From DAONDZ01 sp964517555 (GTDB lineage Bacteria > Patescibacteriota > Patescibacteriia > Patescibacteriales > UBA12465): a DNA stretch of 48,362 nt. The translations under genes were made by a program, and so were the position numbers. The number at the start of each line of letters is the position of its first letter. The first letter of the stretch is position 1. Positions 40,558-48,362 of the stretch are shown here, piece after piece. The stretch covers positions 1 to 48,362 of the forward strand of contig CAZFEF010000004.1 of NCBI GenBank assembly GCA_964517555.1, in the 5' to 3' direction. The notes under the pieces are model-generated. The model was not told the DNA's origin and did not search any database. It saw only the letters and a program-made list of their open reading frames with translations.

Positions 40558-43500
40558 ATGCGACGCCTTAATCACAATCAGAAATTTAAAAAATCATTTA
40601 CCGCCATCTTGTTGTTGGCTATTTTGTTCTCTGGGTTTGTGGCTTTAAGGCCGCAACCGGCTCAGGCTTTTCCTGTTGAAGATATTCCCGCGTTGGTTTG
40701 GCAGAAGATACAAGATTTTTTTAAGACAGGCTTAAAGAAGGTAGCCTCTAAAACTTTACAATCGGTTATTCAAAAAACTTTAAATCGAGTGGCTATTGAT
40801 GCCGCTACCTATATTGGCTCAGGTGGTCGCGGACAACAACCTTTGTTTGTTACTAAGGGCTGGGGTGAATACGCTAAAGATTTAGCCGATAATGCCGCCG
40901 GTGAATTTATAGGCAATCTTAATGAGTGGGCTTTTACTGATGCTAATGGAAAGCCAATGAATATTAATTTATGCGAACCGAGTTTGGATATTAAAGGTAA
41001 AATTGGTCTGGGTTTAACAGATTATACTGCTCCAGGAGCCGGAGCGCCGTCCCCGGTGTGTACTTTTAGCCGGATGAAGGAAGCTTGGACTAGTGAAATA
41101 AATAAGTATAAGGATATGAGCGGCCCCGATTTCTTAAAAAAGATGGCTAACATGTTTGATCCGACCGGTAGTGATTTGTCCGTCTCTCTAACTTTAATGA
41201 GTCGTATAGATGATATTAAAGCCGAAGTGAAAAATGAAAAAGGAGAAGAGGTAAAGGTTAAAAAGGGTTGGTTGGATGTTAAAAATATTGGCGGAAAAAC
41301 TGCCGCTCCTCCCGGGAACAGCGAGGATCAGGCTAAACAAGCTAAGGATTTACAAAATCAAAATTTAGGCAAGGTTACTGGTGACGCCTTAGTTGACGCT
41401 GCTAATGTTTTTTTGAACAAACTAGCTTTAACGGCCTTTAACTCACTTATGAGTAAAATAGGGGAGCTAGGGAATAAAACTGATGATAGCACCGGCCCTA
41501 ATAGTTCTGTTTTTGGTGGACTACTTAATCCTGATTATGATCCGTTATCTAACCGCAGTAGTTTGGTTTTGCAAAATCAATTAAATAAAATTTTGCGACC
41601 GCGGTTTGATAGTCCCGGAGACTATGATGTCTTGGCCCAATTAACTATTTGCCCCGGATCTAATATCGGTCCGACTGATTGTGTGATTGACGAGCAATTT
41701 CGTCAGGCGATTGAAGATAGGCAAACAGTGGCAGAGAGCTTGAAGGCTGGGTATTTGAACGGCTCTTGGCGTTTTAGACGTGAGATCGATGCTAATCAGG
41801 GATATTCATTACGGTCAATTTCTATTTTAAGAAAATATCGAATTCTTCCGGTTGGCTGGGAAACGGCTCTATTGAAGGCTGAAGCCTTGAATCAGCCAGC
41901 TACTTTAACAGATTTTGTTTCTTGTTTTGATGCTAATGATAATTATAGTGAGTTCAGTCAGGGATTTGTTCCGGGGGCTTGGTGTCAAGGGCTGGTTGAT
42001 CCTAATTGGGTATTGAAGGCACCATTAAACTATTGTAAGCGCCAAGGACCAGGTGGCCAAATTTTAGATAAAACTTTCATCAGTAAATCAGTCGATCCTA
42101 ATGATCCAAATAATATTTTATCACCGGCCCAAGTGATCGTTACTCGAGCTGATAATTATTGCGCTGATGAACAGAGTTGTATTAAGGAGAAGAGTGATGG
42201 CACTTGCGAGGCTTATGGTTATTGCACCGAAGAAAAGCGCACCTGGAATTTTGGTACTGATGGCTGTGATCCGGTTTATAATACTTGTAAATCTTTTACT
42301 AAAGATAATACTACCGCTAAAGTAGCTTATTTAGAAAATACAGTTGATTACTCTACTTGTACTAGTGATAATGTTGGCTGTAAACCTTATTCGTTGAGTG
42401 GCATCTATTCCACTTCCACCAATTTTATGGACTGGAAGCCATTGCAACAAATTTATTTTAACAAGCAAGTTGAAACTTGCGATAAGGACAGTGAGAGTTG
42501 TCAAGAATTTATCAGGATCAAATCTAATTTAGGTCACAATATTTTAATTAACAGTGACTTTGAATCTTCTTTGGATAGAGGTGGCTGGGATGTGTTTAAT
42601 GCTACTTCCACCGTTGGTGGTTATTATAGTGATAATGCTTTGCAATTAAATGCTGCCCTGAGTCGTAATATTAATGTCGGCCCTAATGATTATAATGTTG
42701 CTGGTCAAGCTTACACCTTGTCTTTTTACGCTAAGAGTTGTGATGTCGGCGATCAGTATGTGTTAGGTGGCGTGAATAATGATATCACCGGCAACCTTTC
42801 TACTTCCACTGACTGGAATTACTACAGCTCTACGTATGTTTTTCCGGAAAATGTTAATACTAATCAGGTCCATATTGCCATCGACTCCAGTACTTGCTTG
42901 GTGGATAAGTTGAAGTTAGAATTATCTACCAATGGTACGGCTTATAGTGATTATGGTACTGGTAACTTTGTCTACCAAAAATTGATTCCTAATTATTTGG
43001 AACAGTATTGTTATGTTAATCCTTTTTCCGGCACTAAGGATTTTTCTCTAAAAACCAATGCCCCGGCTAGTTGTAATAATTTCACTAGAAAGTGTAATGC
43101 CAGCGAGGTGGGCTGCGACCGCTTTACCGCTGACGACGGCTTTGTAGTGGCGGCCAAAGCTTCAGCTAGCGATTATTGCTCTTCTGAATGTATTGGTTAT
43201 GATACCTATATTCAAAAAGAGACTAATTTTCAAAATAAAACAGCTTCTAATTTAATTCCTAAGACCGGGGTTAAATGTAGCGCTACGGCTGCCGGTTGTA
43301 GTGAGTTTACTAATCTGGATCAATTAGCTCAGGGCGGGGAAGCTAAGGAATATTATGTTTCTTTGCGCCAATGTATCAAGCCCGATGATGCTCAATGCGA
43401 TGTTTTCTATAGTTGGGGCAACCCAGGTGACGGCGGGTATCAATTAGTGGCTTATACCCTTAAATCTGTCAATAATAACCCTTACACCATTATTAATGAT

Positions 43501-46500
43501 AGTGCCTCTTGTAACGCCGCTATTTATAATCTACCGGCCGATCATCCAGCCTATAATTCTGATTGTCGCCAATTCTATAATCAAGCCGGTCAAGTTTCCT
43601 ATCATCTATATTCCAACACTATTTCCTGTTCTGACAACTGTCATCCTTATCGCTTGAGTGATAAGCCGGTAGATACTACTATCAACCAGGCCAATTGTAC
43701 CAATGATCCGGCTAAGCATTGGGATAATAACAACCAGGTCTGCTATGTCTGCCGCCATGGCGGAGTTTGGGACGGCGGTCAAGACTCTTGTGTCTACCAG
43801 GCTATACCTGGAGAGGGCCAGAGTTGTAGCGCTTCCGAAAATGGTTGTCGTGAATATAACGGTAATTATGGCAATAATGTCCAAAATATAGCAGTGTTTA
43901 ATTTTGAAGGCCAAAACGATAATTGGTTCGGCCTTTGTAGCGATGCCTCAGTAACTGATGCTAATTCCTTAAATAAGAATGGGCATTCTCTAAAATATAC
44001 TAGTGGTGGCCAAACTTGTCCGCTAAATAGTTTGCCACCTATTTCTCAAGCGCCATTATTAAAGAGGGTGGGGGTCGTGTTAAAGAATTTGTGGAACAAC
44101 ATAGCGCCAACTGCTTGGGCGCAAGATCCGCTGCCGACTTATGGCGTAGCCAAGAAATTAGGTATGGAAATTCATCAGGGCGGTTCCTATACGGTTAAAT
44201 TTTTAGCTAAAGCTAACCAAAACGTATCATTAAAGATTAAACTAACTAACGGTGTTGAGGCTCAAGCTTTTAATGTCACTAGCCAGAATAGTTCTGATAT
44301 TAATATTTTTGGTAATGGTCAGTGGCAACTTTATCAGGCTAACCTAGAAAACCTAGAACATGAAACCACCGAGCAAGAAAGTATAGTTTTTTCAGCTACC
44401 GGAAATTTCTGGTTTGATAATGTTGTTATTACTGAAATTACCGACCGTTATTATTTGATTAAAGATTCATGGCGCACTCCCGATGTTTGTTATTATGATA
44501 CCTTGGGTAACTACCAAGGGGCTAACTATAATTTGGGTTGTGCCGCCTATCGCGATCGTGATAATAGTATTCATAATTTACGGCATTTCACTAAATTATG
44601 CGGTGAGCAATCAGTCGGCTGCGAATTATTAATTGATACTCGAGGATCGGCAGACTATAATCCGGTAGCCTTTAATGAAACGGCACCGAATAATAATATT
44701 TGTGACGGGGCCGATGGAGCTGATTGTGTTTCGGTTCCAGCCGACCAAATGATTTATGCTATTGTTGACCCTAATAAAGGCTGTAATTCTACCGACAAAG
44801 GCTGTACTCGCTTAGGCCAGCAACAGAGCTTTAATCCGGATGTCGCCGTCCAAAATTTATATTCCGACGTTTATGTCAAAAATAACCCTAATCGCTATGA
44901 TACGATCTTGTGTCGGAGTAGCGAATCTGGTTGTGATGCTTGGGCGGCCAATGATGGTCAGGTAAGCTATTTCCGTGATCCAGGTAACAATGTCTGCGAA
45001 TGGCGTGAACCCAAGCAGTCGACCGGTATGAATCTACCTAAGAAATGGTATAAACGACCGATAAAACGTTGCGATTTGGACGGCAATAACAAAATTAATA
45101 TTAGTCAATCAGGCCTAATAACAGAAGCGGTTAATAAGCTTTGCGTTAGTGATAGTGATTGCGTGGTTAATGGTCTAATTGGCTCTTGTATTTTGGACGA
45201 AAACGATTATCTTTGCCCAGTTGATTATATGAAGACTATCGGTTTCGGTGGTGCTGGTAACAAGGTTTATCAGCCCCAAGGAATGATCGGTACTTGTGCT
45301 ACTAATAATTCTGGTTGTAGCGAATATATTGATCCGGTCAGTGAATTCTCTCCTAATATGATTGTTAACCCTGATTGGGGCGATACTAATAAGGATGGTA
45401 ATCCAGGTGACAGTTGGTCCACTACCACTATTTCCGGCACTGCTCTCCAGGGACAGGATATTTATCTTCAGAAAAATAGATTATACTCTTTCTCCACTAA
45501 CGGCAGTAATTCTAAGCCGAGTATTTTAAGTTGTCTCGGTCCGGTCAGGCAATTAGGGAATAACAACAACTTTAATAGCGGTCAAAATGTTATCACTTTC
45601 ACCGCTACCACCACTAAGGCCAATCTCCTGTTTAATTCCATGGATAATACTAAGTGTACTGTTGGTGGTGCCGGCACTGGTAAGGTAATTAACATTCGGG
45701 CTACCCAGATTGGCTATCAACTATCTCAGGATGTTGACAAAGAGACTTGTAACGGTGCTCCGAAGTTTGATTCCGGTTGCATTCTATTCAATGAAAGGAA
45801 AATTAACGGCACATCAGGATTATCATCACTCAACTGGAATGCCTACACCAACTCCTATGTCAGCGAATCAACCGAAAGCTGTGACCCCAACTTAAATAAC
45901 TGCGATACTAATACTTTAATCAAGGTCAAGCCGGATAGAGTTTGCGACAAGTGGTTGTCTTGTATGAGTAAATCAATCGACCCAGTCACCGGCGAGGAGA
46001 CCTGCTATGCTTTAGGGGAATGTGATAAACTAGGTGATACTGGCCGGTGTCAAAACTTCGTTACTCGACCCAATATTTCTCATGCTTTTGCTTCTGGTAA
46101 TGACAGAAATACCGCCGGTTATTCTAAACTGGGATACTACTATCTTGCTAACATGTATGAAGTAGGTGGGGTTACCGCTGTTTCCTCTTGGGATTTCGAG
46201 AATACCTCCACTCCTATGCTTGGTTTAAATAACGGCCAGTATAATAAAATTGTGCTTGAAGCTGATGACGCTGTGATTGCCAACAAAAATGTTGCTTATC
46301 CGGCTATCGGTCAAGGATTCTTGTCCGCTTCAAACCCGGTAACTATTGATGCCGGGTTCAAGGTTACGGCCAATAAAGATTATTTTGTTAATCTTTTAGT
46401 TAATTCTAATTTAGCCCCATCTGGTGCTAGAGTGACAATCGGCAATGGCGTCGGCACAACCACTACACTATTTACAGGGAGTGATGGTTGGCAAAGAAAA

Positions 46501-48318
46501 GTGATTAAATTTGCCTTACCCAGCTCTAATAATAATGTTAAGTTTGTTTTGTCTGGTGAAAATGGCGGTCAGGTTTTCTTCGATGATATTAATATGGATC
46601 CGGTATTGAAAGTTACGGATAATGATTATATAGCCAAGAGTTGCCGTTTATATCCGAAGCAAGACAGTTTAACTTGTGTCAGTAAAAATCAAAATACTGT
46701 TTCTAACGGTTTATATGGATACTGCTTGGAATCCGATCCTAAAAATTCTGATGTTTGTTTGATGTGGTACCCGATAGATAATGTCAAAGGGCAAAACCTT
46801 GGTGCTAGCGCTGGAATCACTGATACTCCAGAGTATTGCGCTGTCGCTGATGGCGGCTTTGACTTTGTTGAATATCGTCAAGGATATTTTATCAGCGCTT
46901 TTAATAGTAGACATAACGGTGGCGCCAATCCTCTGCATCAAGAACAAACATCCCCTTACCCAGGCTATACCTATTGGCTCTATCAAGGTGATGATGGCAA
47001 TCCAGGTGAATGTGAAAGCGCCATTACTGATGAAGGCACCCCTTCTGGTAGCGGCTCCTGGTTTCGTCGACGAGTTTATTATATACTTCCCAACGGATAC
47101 AGTAAAAAAATTGCTGAGAATAATACTATTGTTAAGGATAGCGTTGCTTCTCACGGCACTCATTATACTAGCGTCGATGACGCTGCTGCTGCTTGTTCCA
47201 CTCCTGCCAACTGCAACGACTGTGATCAGCTTGACATTAACCAAAATCAAGGCATCAGCTCAACTCAGAATGGATGGTATGTTTATGATGGAGTTACTGT
47301 TCCCGGCGAAGGACCAGTTAAGATACTCGATTATCGGTTAACAGCCAGCGAATGTTTATCGATTAACGGAGAAATGAGACCCCTTCTGCCCTCTGGTAAG
47401 GGATGCTTAGTCGATGTCGCTAATTATAAACCCCGATGCTTATCCTCGTTTACGGCGGTTTCTTCTGCCTGGGTAGACAGAATTCTTAATTCTAATACTA
47501 ATAATTTCTTTGTCTCCCCATTTAATGCTTACTCAGTTAATACTAATAACGGTTTATTTGGGTCAAGATATAATGCCGCTACCTCTACTTTTCTGGGAAC
47601 TGGTCAGATGGGGGCTCCTTATAGCTGTTATGGCGCTAACTGTAAAAATATCGGGCATGATTCTAATTATGGATCCTTCCCGGTAACCTTAAATAACCAA
47701 AATTGGATTACCAATATTAGCGATACTTTTAATAAGGCCCTAGATTCTCTTAGTCGGATATTTTTGCGATTTAATTTTGGTAGCTTCGTTTATGACTATA
47801 GTTTGTTTTCGTCTTCGACCGCTCCCAACCCATATAATGTCCCTGGCACTGTTAATGGGAAAATCCCCGTTTGTCCCAGTAGTCCTCCATTGGGTCCAGT
47901 AAGAACTGCCGGTAGTTGGTGTGCAATACCGCCGACAATTAGTAATGTTAAATTACGCGATAGCGATGGCCACGAAATAGCACATACTAACCTAGGCTAC
48001 TCTATAAATCGTGCTGATTTCTATACCTTATCCTTCAATGTGGATGTCGACTCCGAACAAATTCCGATAGCTCGATTATCAGTTGATTGGGCTGAAGGGC
48101 CATCAAGGGTCAGCGTGGCAACTATGGTGGATGAAAAGCCAAGCCCATCCCAGACATTTAATTTTGTTTATTTCTATAATCCGCAAAACACTGTTACTGG
48201 TGATTTAAAGAATATTGTTGTGGGCGTTAGGGATAATTGGTGGTTTTATAAGTGTAGTGTTAATACTATTAACGACAATAATAGTTGTTCCGAATTTTCT
48301 AAGGGGGACGTTTTCTAA
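40558..48318 (+). CDS. Giant secreted cysteine-rich modular surface protein (2586 aa)
   Basis: The signal peptide ends PAQA-F at about residue 37. A Cys-poor N-terminal region (about 40-450) is followed by a long Cys-rich body. The body repeats a C-x5-G-C-x2-aromatic/aliphatic module: exact copies at C601/608, 846/853, 907/914, 1090/1097, 1348/1355, 1409/1416, 1452/1459 and 1580/1587, with looser copies at 570/577, 641/648, 1731/1741 and 1775/1782. Between them lie at least four jelly-roll, carbohydrate-binding-like segments (about 661-801, 1111-1298, 1600-1720, 1875-2015), recognised by NSDFES/FNFEG/NPDWGD/WDFENT starts and FDNVVI/FDDINM ends. An Ig/PKD-like domain occupies about 2461-2575. 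Likely an adhesin or surface fibre. The C-terminus may be cut by an insertion sequence. Function not known. Confidence 0.85.
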   Translation: MRRLNHNQKFKKSFTAILLLAILFSGFVALRPQPAQAFPVEDIPALVWQKIQDFFKTGLKKVASKTLQSVIQKTLNRVAIDAATYIGSGGRGQQPLFVTKGWGEYAKDLADNAAGEFIGNLNEWAFTDANGKPMNINLCEPSLDIKGKIGLGLTDYTAPGAGAPSPVCTFSRMKEAWTSEINKYKDMSGPDFLKKMANMFDPTGSDLSVSLTLMSRIDDIKAEVKNEKGEEVKVKKGWLDVKNIGGKTAAPPGNSEDQAKQAKDLQNQNLGKVTGDALVDAANVFLNKLALTAFNSLMSKIGELGNKTDDSTGPNSSVFGGLLNPDYDPLSNRSSLVLQNQLNKILRPRFDSPGDYDVLAQLTICPGSNIGPTDCVIDEQFRQAIEDRQTVAESLKAGYLNGSWRFRREIDANQGYSLRSISILRKYRILPVGWETALLKAEALNQPATLTDFVSCFDANDNYSEFSQGFVPGAWCQGLVDPNWVLKAPLNYCKRQGPGGQILDKTFISKSVDPNDPNNILSPAQVIVTRADNYCADEQSCIKEKSDGTCEAYGYCTEEKRTWNFGTDGCDPVYNTCKSFTKDNTTAKVAYLENTVDYSTCTSDNVGCKPYSLSGIYSTSTNFMDWKPLQQIYFNKQVETCDKDSESCQEFIRIKSNLGHNILINSDFESSLDRGGWDVFNATSTVGGYYSDNALQLNAALSRNINVGPNDYNVAGQAYTLSFYAKSCDVGDQYVLGGVNNDITGNLSTSTDWNYYSSTYVFPENVNTNQVHIAIDSSTCLVDKLKLELSTNGTAYSDYGTGNFVYQKLIPNYLEQYCYVNPFSGTKDFSLKTNAPASCNNFTRKCNASEVGCDRFTADDGFVVAAKASASDYCSSECIGYDTYIQKETNFQNKTASNLIPKTGVKCSATAAGCSEFTNLDQLAQGGEAKEYYVSLRQCIKPDDAQCDVFYSWGNPGDGGYQLVAYTLKSVNNNPYTIINDSASCNAAIYNLPADHPAYNSDCRQFYNQAGQVSYHLYSNTISCSDNCHPYRLSDKPVDTTINQANCTNDPAKHWDNNNQVCYVCRHGGVWDGGQDSCVYQAIPGEGQSCSASENGCREYNGNYGNNVQNIAVFNFEGQNDNWFGLCSDASVTDANSLNKNGHSLKYTSGGQTCPLNSLPPISQAPLLKRVGVVLKNLWNNIAPTAWAQDPLPTYGVAKKLGMEIHQGGSYTVKFLAKANQNVSLKIKLTNGVEAQAFNVTSQNSSDINIFGNGQWQLYQANLENLEHETTEQESIVFSATGNFWFDNVVITEITDRYYLIKDSWRTPDVCYYDTLGNYQGANYNLGCAAYRDRDNSIHNLRHFTKLCGEQSVGCELLIDTRGSADYNPVAFNETAPNNNICDGADGADCVSVPADQMIYAIVDPNKGCNSTDKGCTRLGQQQSFNPDVAVQNLYSDVYVKNNPNRYDTILCRSSESGCDAWAANDGQVSYFRDPGNNVCEWREPKQSTGMNLPKKWYKRPIKRCDLDGNNKINISQSGLITEAVNKLCVSDSDCVVNGLIGSCILDENDYLCPVDYMKTIGFGGAGNKVYQPQGMIGTCATNNSGCSEYIDPVSEFSPNMIVNPDWGDTNKDGNPGDSWSTTTISGTALQGQDIYLQKNRLYSFSTNGSNSKPSILSCLGPVRQLGNNNNFNSGQNVITFTATTTKANLLFNSMDNTKCTVGGAGTGKVINIRATQIGYQLSQDVDKETCNGAPKFDSGCILFNERKINGTSGLSSLNWNAYTNSYVSESTESCDPNLNNCDTNTLIKVKPDRVCDKWLSCMSKSIDPVTGEETCYALGECDKLGDTGRCQNFVTRPNISHAFASGNDRNTAGYSKLGYYYLANMYEVGGVTAVSSWDFENTSTPMLGLNNGQYNKIVLEADDAVIANKNVAYPAIGQGFLSASNPVTIDAGFKVTANKDYFVNLLVNSNLAPSGARVTIGNGVGTTTTLFTGSDGWQRKVIKFALPSSNNNVKFVLSGENGGQVFFDDINMDPVLKVTDNDYIAKSCRLYPKQDSLTCVSKNQNTVSNGLYGYCLESDPKNSDVCLMWYPIDNVKGQNLGASAGITDTPEYCAVADGGFDFVEYRQGYFISAFNSRHNGGANPLHQEQTSPYPGYTYWLYQGDDGNPGECESAITDEGTPSGSGSWFRRRVYYILPNGYSKKIAENNTIVKDSVASHGTHYTSVDDAAAACSTPANCNDCDQLDINQNQGISSTQNGWYVYDGVTVPGEGPVKILDYRLTASECLSINGEMRPLLPSGKGCLVDVANYKPRCLSSFTAVSSAWVDRILNSNTNNFFVSPFNAYSVNTNNGLFGSRYNAATSTFLGTGQMGAPYSCYGANCKNIGHDSNYGSFPVTLNNQNWITNISDTFNKALDSLSRIFLRFNFGSFVYDYSLFSSSTAPNPYNVPGTVNGKIPVCPSSPPLGPVRTAGSWCAIPPTISNVKLRDSDGHEIAHTNLGYSINRADFYTLSFNVDVDSEQIPIARLSVDWAEGPSRVSVATMVDEKPSPSQTFNFVYFYNPQNTVTGDLKNIVVGVRDNWWFYKCSVNTINDNNSCSEFSKGDVF
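42265..45903 (+). repeat. Protein-level repeat array: C-x5-G-C-x2-[FYLW] modules
   Basis: Twelve cysteine pairs of one design lie in residues 570-1782 of the giant protein. Eight have Gly directly before the second Cys and an exact six-residue spacing. Examples are CTSDNVGCKPY, CNASEVGCDRF, CSATAAGCSEF and CRSSESGCDAW. The DNA copies are diverged, so this is an old protein repeat and not a recent tandem duplication. The spacing between modules is irregular because jelly-roll segments are inserted. Confidence 0.75.
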
Positions 48319-48362
48319 TCAATAGCTTGGAAACACTGGGCTGGGGTTTTGAGTCCCAGACC
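48303..48362 (-). mobile_element. Probable end of an insertion sequence (cut by window edge)
   Basis: The last bases of the giant gene read GGGGGACGTTTTCTAA (48303-48318). This resembles the GGGGACATTTTCT-type ends that I recall from integrase-type insertion sequences. Right behind it, on the opposite strand, comes what looks like a transposase C-terminus. The other end and the target duplication lie outside the window, so this stays tentative. Confidence 0.35.
48315..48362 (-). CDS. Probable transposase, C-terminal 15 residues (cut by window edge)
   Basis: The minus strand ends in GLGLKTPAQCFQAID followed by TAG at 48317-48315. The L-x-x-KTPAQ-x-F pattern is characteristic of the extreme C-terminus of integrase-core transposases (IS3, IS30 or IS481 type). 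The stop codon overlaps the stop of the convergent giant gene. Only 15 codons are visible, so family assignment is not possible, and a chance open frame cannot be excluded. Confidence 0.45.
   Translation of the reverse strand, partial: GLGLKTPAQCFQAID

Noticed and set aside
46711..47341. Long overlapping frames on both strands within the giant gene (179 and 186 codons)
   Set aside because: They lie inside the uninterrupted 2586-codon frame and read as low-complexity hydrophobic shadows without export logic.
48335..48359. Possible terminator hairpin CTGGG...CCCAG after the giant gene
   Set aside because: Only five pairs with a long loop and no T-tract; the bases are better explained as transposase codons on the other strand.
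1..48362. CRISPR arrays, tRNA or rRNA genes, DNA-level tandem repeats
   Set aside because: Intergenic stretches are short and were read through. No repeat-spacer pattern, cloverleaf or rRNA-like segment was seen.

Overview
The window looks like part of a chromosome from a Candidate Phyla Radiation (Patescibacteria) bacterium, most likely of the Parcubacteria group. The points behind this are: short versions of RpoB, RpoC, LeuRS and RecJ; small VirB2/TrbC-like two-helix membrane proteins; a giant secreted cysteine-rich protein; a simple fermentative gene set; very tight gene packing (no gene-free stretch above about 240 bp); and almost no recognisable Shine-Dalgarno sequence before any start. 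TGA is used as a stop (for example at 4394), so the genetic code is the ordinary bacterial one. Lineage is inferred from gene content; no rRNA gene is present.

Layout. 1-84 (-): the first 28 codons of a type IV prepilin. 181-4394 (+): a thiol/redox operon of a CstR-like repressor, thioredoxin, glutamate dehydrogenase, a thioredoxin-reductase-like flavoprotein and a membrane glycosyltransferase, closed by a bidirectional terminator. 4447-7681 (-): a DsbA/GILT-like lipoprotein, an RluA-family pseudouridine synthase and a polysaccharide flippase. 7770-12185 (+): a small pilin-like membrane protein, FtsK and a MurE-like ligase. 12420-19566 (+): rpoB-rpoC with their own promoter, a 190-nt leader and a strong terminator; rpoC contains a 10-N assembly gap. 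19659-24937 (+): an unknown exported protein, a 61-aa membrane protein, an ADP-forming acyl-CoA synthetase and MurJ. 25022-29057 (+): lepA, a 31-aa membrane peptide, recJ and rnhA. 29062-35192 (-): a DsbA-like protein and the four subunits of a pyruvate-type ferredoxin oxidoreductase, interleaved with two secreted two-helix proteins, one carrying a C39-like protease. 35263-39884 (+): L,D-transpeptidase, xthA, leuS and rsmA. 39894-48318 (+): a calcium-binding-type membrane protein and a 2586-aa secreted cysteine-rich giant, whose 3' end meets what looks like the end of an insertion sequence.

How it fits together. The energy genes make a coherent fermentation: glutamate dehydrogenase yields 2-oxoacids and NADH, the oxidoreductase turns a 2-oxoacid into acyl-CoA and reduced ferredoxin, and the ADP-forming synthetase makes ATP from the acyl-CoA. 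A second theme is extracytoplasmic thiol chemistry. Two DsbA-like proteins, thioredoxin with its reductase, and a persulfide-type repressor occur beside several secreted cysteine-rich proteins. The third theme is the cell surface: prepilin, VirB2-like proteins, flippases, a glycosyltransferase, L,D-transpeptidase and the giant protein.

The candidate undescribed system is the set of paralogous two-helix secreted proteins embedded in the oxidoreductase operon, together with the dedicated disulfide machinery and the giant protein built on a C-x5-G-C module.
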